This document shows, one piece after another, positions 1-6,671 of a stretch of 64,000 nt of DNA. The translations under genes were made by a program, and so were the position numbers. Position 1 is the first letter of the stretch; each line of letters begins with the position of its first letter. The stretch is from an uncultured Pseudomonadales bacterium (GTDB taxonomy: Bacteria > Pseudomonadota > Gammaproteobacteria > Pseudomonadales > Azotimanducaceae). The stretch spans positions 4,129,154 to 4,193,153 of the forward strand of contig OY282447.1 in the NCBI GenBank assembly GCA_958296165.1. The letters run 5' to 3'. Below the pieces are notes generated by a model, which saw only the letters and a program-made list of their open reading frames with translations, had not been told where the DNA came from and did no database searches.

Positions 1-18
1 CGCGCCCATCCCGCGTTC

Positions 19-567
19 TCAGATGCCGTCGTCTCCGACCTGAGTCGCTGTCGCGCCTTCGCTCTTCGCGGCACGAACGGTCTTGGTGACTGTTTTGGTG
101 TTCTGGAGCGCCACCAGAGCATCGCGCATGACGTCCAGGCGCTCTCGCGTCATGTGCTCAAACGAGCCCAATGAACAGACCGATGTGCTCAGATCGAGGC
201 TGCCGCGCGACATGCCTCGGAACCGGTCGCGGGCACAGGTGCGCAGGCTGTTGCGCTCGATGGCGAGCACCATGTCTTTGCGCAAGCCGGGGCAGCGGCG
301 CGGCAGCACATTCAGCCAAACGTCTTCGCCTCGACCATGGAACGCCAAGGCCATGTTGCCGACGATCTCGATTCGGCGGTAGCGTGCGGTTGCCAGGCAC
401 CGACGCTTCTGAGCGTACGCCGACTCGTCGAGCGGATTGGCCAAGATTTGCTCGGCGGACAGGGTCGCATCCTCCGTGGGCTCGCCAAGCTTGTCCTCAG
501 CGGCGTGCGCATCCAAGTCGAGTGCCAAGGCCACAGCCACGCCGGCGAGCATCGACAGCTTTGCCAC
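19..567 (-). CDS. DUF6491-like secreted protein
   Basis: Protein of about 182 residues with an N-terminal signal peptide (Lys near the start, a hydrophobic stretch AGVAVALALDLDAHA, probable cleavage after AHA). The mature part has the pattern RRCL...YRRIEIVGN...DVWLNVL..RCPGL...R.CARDRFRG, which resembles the DUF6491 family: small beta-rich periplasmic proteins with conserved cysteines and no known function. The frame stays open upstream to 789, but the signal peptide places the start at GTG 565-567 (a GGAAA precedes it) or at ATG 550-552. It lies 112 nt downstream of the LuxR-type regulator gene on the same strand, so the two may be co-transcribed. The family call is from memory of its pattern. 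Confidence 0.6.
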   Translation of the reverse strand: MAKLSMLAGVAVALALDLDAHAAEDKLGEPTEDATLSAEQILANPLDESAYAQKRRCLATARYRRIEIVGNMALAFHGRGEDVWLNVLPRRCPGLRKDMVLAIERNSLRTCARDRFRGMSRGSLDLSTSVCSLGSFEHMTRERLDVMRDALVALQNTKTVTKTVRAAKSEGATATQVGDDGI

Positions 568-679
568 GTTTCCGAGCACGGCCGTGTCCACATCCGTTGT
601 CGGTCGCAAACATACACGCACGCGCTCGATGTTGGCAATGACGCCTCCACCCAAACGACGGCGGACGATCCTAGATCCC

Positions 680-3361
680 CTAGAAGCGAGATGCGCGTCT
701 TGAACTGCGCCAGTTGCGACGCCCGCCGCGTGGCAGCGCCGCCGCTGCCTCGAAGGCCGCTTGGTCGAGTTCAGAACGGTTTGCGGCACCGGTCTTGCGA
801 TAGATGTCGTCTAGGTGGAATTGCAGGTTGTGTTCGCTGATGCCTAGGCTGGCTGCAATCGCCGCTTCGCTGCTGCCTTGTCCGATGGCGCGCAGTATTG
901 CTAGTTCGCGCGCCGTGAGAACGGGCGCTTGAGTCTGCTCGTGCAATGCGTCCGCTAGCGTAGACGCTGCGGCGTGTACATTCGTCATGCGGTCGTCGCC
1001 GAGCAAGGAAGGGAGAATGTCGAGAACGGCCTCGCGCTCGCGCGCCAGCGGCCGGTAGTAGCCCGTTTCCTCGGCAATGTGCAGGAAATCGGCCAAGTCC
1101 GCCACGGCGTTTTGTATGTCGCCGCTGCGGTATTCGACGGTCGCCGACAACACGATGCCATTCATCAATACGCGTCGCAGACCAAGCTGATCCGCGACTC
1201 GACACAGCCGCTGCACTAGCTCGCGCGCAGCTGGCAGCTCCCCTTGCGCGAGCAGCAGGCGGACGCGGCCGCAGGCCAGCGCTTCCATTTCGCGCCAGGA
1301 TTGTCGATCGGTGTCCAGTATCTCGGCGTCGTCCTTCGGTAGGCCATCGGCCTGCCACGATCGCTCGGCTTGCTCTACGAGTCCGTCCTTCGCAAGCCAA
1401 GAGATGCGTAGCGCGGAGAGGAATCTGCTCACCGTCGCCAAGCCCTTGGCATGGGCGTGGTCGAGCGCTTGGTCCACCGAGAAGATTGCGGCTTGAGGGT
1501 CGAAGGCCAACTCGGCCGCAGTGCCGTGTGCTGCCGCGTAGACGTCCACCCAGCCGACCTCCGGCAGCGACGGCACGTTCTGCACGACAGATCCCGGCGG
1601 ATTGCAGCTGCGCTCGTGCTCCAACTCCCACGACAGAATGTCGGCAATGGCCGTCGGTGCGCCGTGGCCATAGTGGTCGGCGGCCTCCTTGACCCGGCCT
1701 TGCGCCATTGCCGAAGTGCCCATTGCCAAGTTGATGAAAACACTGCCGTAGGCCGCAGCGGCACGGTGAAACGCGGCCTTCGCTACGCTGCCGCAGCGAT
1801 CTGCCGCGTCGAACCGCGCACGCTGCTGGTGGGCGAGGCTCAAGGACAGGTGCATTGCGCCCTCAACGACGGGATCTAGATCGCTCCGGGCAACCAAACC
1901 TTCGATGCTGGCCAGCGCTACCCGCACGACGGCGCTGTGCAGAGGCAGGCAGTTGAAGCCTGCCAGCGTCGCCTGGACAAGTACGTTGTCGGTGCGCAAT
2001 GCATCGTCGTCGCCGCCGCTTCGGTCCTCCTCGAAATCGCGGGTCTTGGCTCTGAGCGCTTCGTATTGCGCGAACGCCTCCCCAAAACGGGACTGGAGGA
2101 CGAGCACGGTGCAGCGCACCAAGGCAGCGCGAGGAAAGGCATCGATCACTGCCGGCGTGAGGAAGTCGTTGACGGCTATCAGTCCCTTGACGCCGACCCG
2201 TGCCCACAGCCGAACGCCTCCCGCGTCCTCTAGGAGCTGGCCGATCTGGGCCGCGTCGCCGGCTTCGCCAGCGTGGCGTAGCGCCTGTACAACTCGGCCT
2301 TCGTGCGCTTCGGCTGCGGCGATGCGCCGATGCAGCATCTGAAAGTGCGCCAAATCCTCCTGCCGATGCTTAGCGGCGCAATACTCCCGCAGCAGAGGAT
2401 TCAAGCGCAGCGTGTGGTCGCCGTCCTGCTGCAGCAGGCCTTGGAGCGCAATGAGCTGGTCGATGCGTTGGCCGATGTTGTCCTCGCGCAAGACCTGCCG
2501 TGCCAAGGTCGGCGTGATCCAATCGAACAGCGCGATTTCCAGCAACAACTTGCGATCGCGCTGCGGTAGATCGCTCAACAGACGCTCGCCGAACCACTCG
2601 GCGCTCACACGGTCGGCGGTGAGCTGTTCGGTGGTAATCGACATGGGGCTGCCGGCAGTCGCCTGCAGGTTGCGCACTATCCGCAGCGCCACCGGCCAAC
2701 CCTCGGTGCGCCTCTCGAGCGCTGCAAGTTCGCGCAGCGACAAGGCGCAGTCGAAGAAGCCCTCGATCTGCGGTGCGGAAAACCGCAGCTCGTCCGCGCC
2801 GATGTAGACGCCTTGTCCGGCCAAGTCGGCCTTTGCCAAGTCCAATCCAGGGTTGTCGCGCATCGCCAGAGCGACATGCAGATTGGGGGGGCCGCTCTGG
2901 AGCAGAAAGTTGATGGTGTCGGCGGCCTCGCTGTGGACGAGGCGTTCGACGTCGTCTAGCACCAACAGGCAGGGCGCGGCGTGGGCTTTGATGGCCACCG
3001 CCAATAGCTCTGTGCGACGCCTGGCACGGTGCGGCAACTCGCTCTCGGCATCGTCGAGCCAGGCGTCTTCCATCTCCAACAGCGGCAGGCCGCCAAGCTT
3101 GAAGGCGAACGCCAGATACGCATCGACGATGCCGGGCGTGTCGTCCTCGTCGATCGTCAGCCAAGCGCCGATACGCCCGCCATCCCGCCAGCGGCAGAAG
3201 ACGTCGGCGAGCACGGAAGTCTTGCCGAAGCCGCTCGGCGCACGCAGCACCGTCAAGGGCTGCAACGGTTCGATCAAATCGAGCAGATCCGTGCGGCGGT
3301 AGTAGCCGCTGGCGATGTCCGGCGACTGCGCTTTGGCCGCAAGCAGCCATCGCCTGGCCAT
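680..3361 (-). CDS. MalT/LuxR-family ATP-dependent transcriptional regulator
   Basis: Large regulator of about 893 residues. Near the N-terminus is a P-loop (APSGFGKTS) followed by a Walker B-like LLVLDDVERL, the STAND/NTPase arrangement of MalT. The centre is a long helical, TPR-like sensor region. The last ~65 residues are a LuxR-type helix-turn-helix (LTARELAILRAIGQGSSEAAIAASL in two blocks, then HNLQFHLDDIYRKTG). The frame is open to 3502, but ATG 3359-3361 begins MARRWLLAAKAQ, the usual start of this family just ahead of the ATPase domain, so I use that. The inducer cannot be read from sequence. Its target may be the DUF6491-like gene downstream, which is inference from proximity only. 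Confidence 0.85.
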   Translation of the reverse strand: MARRWLLAAKAQSPDIASGYYRRTDLLDLIEPLQPLTVLRAPSGFGKTSVLADVFCRWRDGGRIGAWLTIDEDDTPGIVDAYLAFAFKLGGLPLLEMEDAWLDDAESELPHRARRRTELLAVAIKAHAAPCLLVLDDVERLVHSEAADTINFLLQSGPPNLHVALAMRDNPGLDLAKADLAGQGVYIGADELRFSAPQIEGFFDCALSLRELAALERRTEGWPVALRIVRNLQATAGSPMSITTEQLTADRVSAEWFGERLLSDLPQRDRKLLLEIALFDWITPTLARQVLREDNIGQRIDQLIALQGLLQQDGDHTLRLNPLLREYCAAKHRQEDLAHFQMLHRRIAAAEAHEGRVVQALRHAGEAGDAAQIGQLLEDAGGVRLWARVGVKGLIAVNDFLTPAVIDAFPRAALVRCTVLVLQSRFGEAFAQYEALRAKTRDFEEDRSGGDDDALRTDNVLVQATLAGFNCLPLHSAVVRVALASIEGLVARSDLDPVVEGAMHLSLSLAHQQRARFDAADRCGSVAKAAFHRAAAAYGSVFINLAMGTSAMAQGRVKEAADHYGHGAPTAIADILSWELEHERSCNPPGSVVQNVPSLPEVGWVDVYAAAHGTAAELAFDPQAAIFSVDQALDHAHAKGLATVSRFLSALRISWLAKDGLVEQAERSWQADGLPKDDAEILDTDRQSWREMEALACGRVRLLLAQGELPAARELVQRLCRVADQLGLRRVLMNGIVLSATVEYRSGDIQNAVADLADFLHIAEETGYYRPLAREREAVLDILPSLLGDDRMTNVHAAASTLADALHEQTQAPVLTARELAILRAIGQGSSEAAIAASLGISEHNLQFHLDDIYRKTGAANRSELDQAAFEAAAALPRGGRRNWRSSRRASRF

Positions 3362-3561
3362 CGTGCGCGGAACGTCGCGAGCGGTTTCTGGCACCTGCAA
3401 ACACCTAGACTTCCTACCGCAACCGTAAAACACGGATCGTTGCGAACGCAAGGCGAAAACGCGCTGCAAGGCGCACAGGACATACGCCGAAGGATGGCGC
3501 ACCGAGAACGCGTAACGCCTGATGCCTGATGCGCCGTGTGCGAGCTACGCGGCTTGCCTTG

Positions 3562-3870
3562 GGAAGGTCTGAACAAAGCGCCGATCGACCGCCGGAAGTG
3601 GCCGAGAGGCGGTTTCGGCAGCGATTCCGTGCCGAAGGGTCGAAGAAGGGCGCGGTTCCGGCCCTTTCGACGCCGTTTCCGGCGCTTCGGCCGCCCTCTG
3701 GGTGCGCGGGCGCCGCGGTCACGCCGCCAGACTCCGTTCGGCGATCAGCAGGTTGGCGAAGCCCGGCAGCAGCGCGATCCGCTGCGCGTTCTTGTGCAGC
3801 CCCGGTAGCGAACCTTGCCGTACCCGAACATCCGCTTCACGTAGAAGAACGGGATTGGCCGGAGAAAGAC
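3562..3870 (-). pseudogene. IS5-family transposase 3' remnant with terminal repeat
   Basis: On the minus strand, from about 3870 down to the TGA at 3719-3721, the DNA encodes the C-terminal end of an IS5-type DDE transposase: FFYVKRMFGYGKVRYRG, then after a 1-nt deletion near 3812, LHKNAQRIALLPGFANLL and IAERSLAA. This is the region around and after the catalytic Glu helix. About 155 nt beyond the stop, GGAAGGTCTGAACAA at 3562 resembles the GGAAGGTGCGAA terminal inverted repeat of IS5 elements, so the remnant keeps its 3' end and has lost its 5' half. The opposite boundary is approximate. Confidence 0.7.
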
Positions 3871-3893
3871 ATGGTAATCAATCACTTATGTGA

Positions 3894-3903
3894 AAAACCC
3901 TAG
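3894..3903. repeat. Target-site duplication, left copy
   Basis: AAAACCCTAG lies immediately outside the left inverted repeat of the ISKra4-type element. The same ten bases recur directly outside the right repeat at 6207-6216. The final G may belong to the IS end, which makes the duplication 9 or 10 bp. Confidence 0.8.
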
Positions 3904-4004
3904 GGTGTGCGACGTTTTTGTGCGCTGGCGGGCTGCGGGGGGTTGGAGGGTCATCGCGATTCCCGGTTACGCTGAAGGTGTCTGCCACAGCGAAGGGAAT
4001 CGCG

Positions 4005-5275
4005 ATGACGGAAGAGATGTTGGCGCGGGACGCCCTGAAGCGCAAGGAGGAGTGGGCTTTTCTGGAGGCGGCGGTGCGGCTGCTGCTGTTGTCGTCGCCG
4101 GAGTTCCGGGAGCTTTGCCGGGGGGTTCCGACCGGCGCGCGGGGGTTCCGGGAGTTCGAGCTGGACCTGCGGGGCGCGCTGCCTGGCGGCGGTGCGGCGG
4201 CGGTTTCCGCGTCCAGCGCCGACAGGCCCTCCGAAAGTCCGGGGCGCCGGCGTGCGGGGGCTTGCGGCTCGGCGATGGTCCGGCGCGGCACGCGCTCGAC
4301 GGCGCCGCTGTCGCTGCTCGGCCTTCCGACGCTGCGGCGCGGCTGCTGGACGTGCGGGTGCTCGAAGGGCGGGCGGCACGTTCTGGACGAGACGCTGGGG
4401 ATCGCGGGGCGGGACGGCGCGCGGGGAACGCCGGCGGTGCTGTGGGCGCTGGCGGAGCTGGCGTCGGACGCGAGCTTCGAGAAGGCGGCGGCGCGCCTGG
4501 GCCGGCTGGCCGGCGTGGAGGCGACGGCGAAGCGGGCGGAGCGGGCCGCGAAGCAGGTGGGGCGGGAGATCACGGCGTGGGACGAGGCGGAGCCGGCGCC
4601 GGGCGAGGCGCCGGCGGAGACGATGCACTGCAGTCCGGACGGCACGGGGGTGCCGGTGGTGCGGCGGGACGCGGGGACGGCGGAGGACGGCCGGCCGTCG
4701 AAGACGCGGGAGGCGAAGGTGGCGGTGTTCCACACGGCGGAGCGGCGGAACCCGCGGACCGGCCTGCCGGAGCGGGACGCGGGTTCGGCGCGGCACACGG
4801 CGGCGATCGACAGCGCGGCGTCGAGGGACGTGGACGCGGAGCCGTCGGCGTTCGCCCGGCGGCTCCGGCGGGCCGCGGAGCGGTTCGGGTTCGCGGCGGC
4901 GAAGCGGCAGGTGGTGGTCGCCGACGGCGCGAAGTGGATCTGGAACGCCGCCGCGGAGCTGTTCCCGAACGCCGTTTGCATTGTCGACATCTGGCACGCC
5001 AGGGAGCGGCTCTGGGAAGTGGGGCGCTCGGTTGCGGGGCCGGCACGGAGCTGTGCCGGGCGTGGTCGGAGAAGGTCTGCGCGGCGCTCTCCGAAGGGCG
5101 CGTGGACGACGTTCTGCGGGAACTGCGCCGGCACGCCGGCGACAAGACCGCCGACCAGTGCGCCGGCTATTTCGAGAACAACCGCGGCCGGATGCGCTAC
5201 CCGGCGTACCGGGAGATGGGGCTGCCGATCGGTTCGGGCATGGTGGAGAGCTCCTGCCGCACGCTGGTCGGCGAG
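4005..5275 (+). pseudogene. ISKra4-family transposase, frameshifted and split
   Basis: Starts at ATG 4005 (MTEEMLARDALKRKEEW). The coding signal switches reading frame at least twice between about 4180 and 4340 and again near 5030. Recognisable ISKra4 blocks are the zinc-finger-like GAPACGGLRLGD and TCGCSKGGRHVLDE, the catalytic-domain stretch HCSPDGTGVPVV, KTREAKVAVFHTAE, VVVADGAKWIWN, IVDIWHARERLW, and YFENNRGRMRYPAYREMGLP followed by GSGMVESSCRTLVGE. After GE the match stops abruptly. The missing C-terminus (ARNDVMALRSCVRSGRYDDF then WRRRR) is found about 800 nt further on at 6079-6177. It cannot be functional. Confidence 0.85.
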
Positions 5276-6078
5276 TATCCGTGTTGCAAGTGCCGATTTT
5301 GGCGCTGTATGCAGATATACCTCTCGAGGTTGGCCGTCGTTTCGGTCTTCGGAGTGTCAGGCAGGGGCTGGAAGCAGGGCGGAGGTGCCGTGCGGCGGTC
5401 GGGCGCCCGCGGAGGCGGGGCGGGCTGGCGGCTGGCCCTTCGGGTCTTGGCTGCGGTCGCCGAGGCTCCCTTCGCCAAGACCCGAAGGGCCGCCGGCTTC
5501 CTCGGCCGCCTCCGCGGGCGGAGCGGCGGCCGGCTCGTCGCCCGCTCGCGGGGTCCAGAGCCGGTTCTGGCGGAGCAGCGCGTTGGCCAGCAGCAGGAGC
5601 TTGCGCATGACGGCGACCAGCGCCACCTTCGGCGGCTTGCCGCGCCCGATCAGGTCGCGGTACTTGCGGCCGAGATCGGGGTTGTGCCGGACGGCGGCGA
5701 CGGCCGCCATGCAGGGCAGGCGGCGCGCGCGCGACCGCCCTGGATGAAGCGCTTGCCCTGCCACTGCCCGGACTCGCGCGCCACCGGCGCAAGGCCGGCC
5801 AGACTGGCGGCCGCCTTGGCGTCGAGGCCGCCCAGTTCCGGCATCGCGGCCAGCAGCCCGGCCGCGGTGGCCTTCCCCACGCCTGGAATGGAGGCCAGCG
5901 TCTCGGCGCGGCGCGACAGCCCTTCGTCGCCAGCCAGCGTCCGCGCGATCGCCGCTTCGACGGCCCGGAGCTGCCGGTCGATCTGCTCCAGCCGCCGCCG
6001 GCACTGCTGCCTGAGCAGCGCCACGCGCAGGCCCTTGCGGCGGTTCAGCGCCGCCACCCGGTCCCGCACCAGCGCCTC
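5276..6078 (-). pseudogene. IS110-family transposase fragment (C-terminal half)
   Basis: Minus-strand coding remnant with the C-terminal Tnp domain of IS110-type recombinases: VRDRVAALNRRKG, IPGVGKATAAGLLAAMPELG, AAASLAGLAPVARESGQWQG, then after a frameshift near 5745, MAAVAAVRHNPDLGRKYRDL and VALVAVMRKLLLLANALLRQ. The N-terminal RuvC-like DEDD domain is absent, because the sequence upstream turns into the tail of the ISKra4 transposase. The frame downstream of the conserved end (about 5560) stays open to 5357 in low-complexity Ala/Pro/Gly codons over a large inverted repeat, so the true stop is unclear. Edges are approximate. Confidence 0.8.
5405..5519. repeat. Nested inverted repeat in the IS110 end
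   Basis: Two perfect arm pairs are nested. The inner 18-bp arms (5434-5451, GGCCCTTCGGGTCTTGGC, and 5474-5491) enclose a 22-nt loop. The outer 14-bp arms (5405-5418, GCCCGCGGAGGCGG, and 5506-5519) enclose the inner hairpin. Transcribed, this would be a very stable stem of more than 100 nt. It lies in the terminal region of an IS110-family element, where such elements encode their guide (bridge/seek) RNA in IS1111-like members. A terminator or chance GC-rich pairing is the alternative. Confidence 0.6.
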
Positions 6079-6177
6079 GCGCGCAACGACGTCATGGCGT
6101 TGCGCTCCTGCGTCCGCAGCGGACGGTACGACGACTTCTGGCGCCGTCGGCGCAAACCGCCGCCAATGGCCGCCTGA
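6079..6177 (+). pseudogene. ISKra4 transposase C-terminal tail, detached
   Basis: Thirty-two codons reading ARNDVMALRSCVRSGRYDDF then WRRRRKPPPMAA, ending in TGA at 6175-6177. This is the typical end of an ISKra4 transposase and fits the missing tail of the copy starting at 4005. It overlaps in antisense the first residues of the minus-strand IS110 fragment frame. Confidence 0.75.
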
Positions 6178-6206
6178 CGGCTCGCGCACAAGAACGTCGC
6201 ACACCC

Positions 6207-6216
6207 AAAACCCTAG
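6207..6216. repeat. Target-site duplication, right copy
   Basis: AAAACCCTAG directly outside the right inverted repeat of the ISKra4-type element, identical to 3894-3903. It shows that the two IS ends belong to one insertion event. Confidence 0.8.
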
Positions 6217-6222
6217 TTCCGT

Positions 6223-6251
6223 TTGACATTACGGTAGCAATGTGAGAGATA
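6223..6251 (+). promoter_or_regulatory. Promoter with palindromic operator for the zinc-uptake genes
   Basis: TTGACA (6223-6228) is a consensus -35 hexamer; 17 nt later comes a weak -10 (GAGATA, 6246-6251). A palindrome ACATT-N8-AATGT (6226-6243) covers the -35 and the spacer, the usual place for a repressor. The downstream ZnuD-like receptor suggests Zur or a Fur relative, but the palindrome does not match the enterobacterial Zur consensus closely. The ISKra4 insertion ends only 7 nt upstream, so any activator site further upstream has been displaced. Confidence 0.45.
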
Positions 6252-6256
6252 CAGCC

Positions 6257-6607
6257 ATGTTGATGCCACATCGGCTGGTTAGAAGGCCCATGCCGCGAAG
6301 GTCGAGCCAAAACGCCCGTTTGGGGGTTGCGGCCAATAATCTCAAAGGCTTTATCGCTGCTATCGCGCTCGCGGCTTCGGCGATGTACGTTGTTGCCGGC
6401 GCGACCGCTGCCCACCTCCACGACAACGACGACCACGCCGAAGTCTGTTCCGTTTGCGCCACTTTCATCGAGGACGGCCCCGACATCGAACACAGGCCGG
6501 CGTGGCCGCCGGCCGCACAACCACGCATCGCGACACCCGCACCACGAGTGTCGCCGCAGCCCTTCCACCGTCTGCCGCCTTCGCCGCGAGACCCACCGCT
6601 CTTCTAA
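6257..6607 (+). CDS. Small membrane-anchored His/Cys protein, DUF2946-like
   Basis: Protein of about 116 residues: a basic N-terminus, one hydrophobic segment (FIAAIALAASAMYVVAGAT), then AHLHDNDDHAEVCSVCATFI, a putative metal-binding HxH.../CxxC cluster, and a Pro-rich tail. The pattern resembles the DUF2946 proteins often found beside metal-transport genes. ATG 6257 is preceded by GAGAG at a good distance; the frame also allows GTG 6242. It lies 64 nt upstream of the receptor gene and is probably co-transcribed. A role in metal sensing or handling at the membrane is inferred from these residues and the neighbour. Confidence 0.6.
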   Translation: MLMPHRLVRRPMPRRSSQNARLGVAANNLKGFIAAIALAASAMYVVAGATAAHLHDNDDHAEVCSVCATFIEDGPDIEHRPAWPPAAQPRIATPAPRVSPQPFHRLPPSPRDPPLF

Positions 6608-6671
6608 GCGTTGTAGTCGTACAGGCCTTGCGCCTGAGCAACCTCTAGAACTCTTGCATAAGGAGAGCACA

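Larger units (their letters stand above)
3903..6206 (+). mobile_element. ISKra4-family insertion sequence, inactivated, carrying an IS110 fragment
   Basis: The ends are near-perfect inverted repeats: GGGTGTGCGACG followed by TTTTTGTGCGC at 3903-3925, and its reverse complement at 6184-6206 with one mismatch in 23. Both are flanked by the direct repeat AAAACCCTAG. Inside, the plus strand carries a broken ISKra4 transposase whose first part lies at 4005-5275 and whose last ~33 codons reappear at 6079-6177, ending 6 nt before the right repeat. Between them sits a minus-strand IS110-family fragment. The element is therefore a complete insertion that was later invaded and decayed. It lies directly upstream of the zinc-uptake genes. 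Confidence 0.85.

Noticed and set aside
3878-5792. Long antisense open frames of 418 and 613 residues
   Set aside because: They are antisense to the ISKra4 transposase, are composed of Arg/Pro/Ala-rich codons and carry no domain; an artefact of very high GC.
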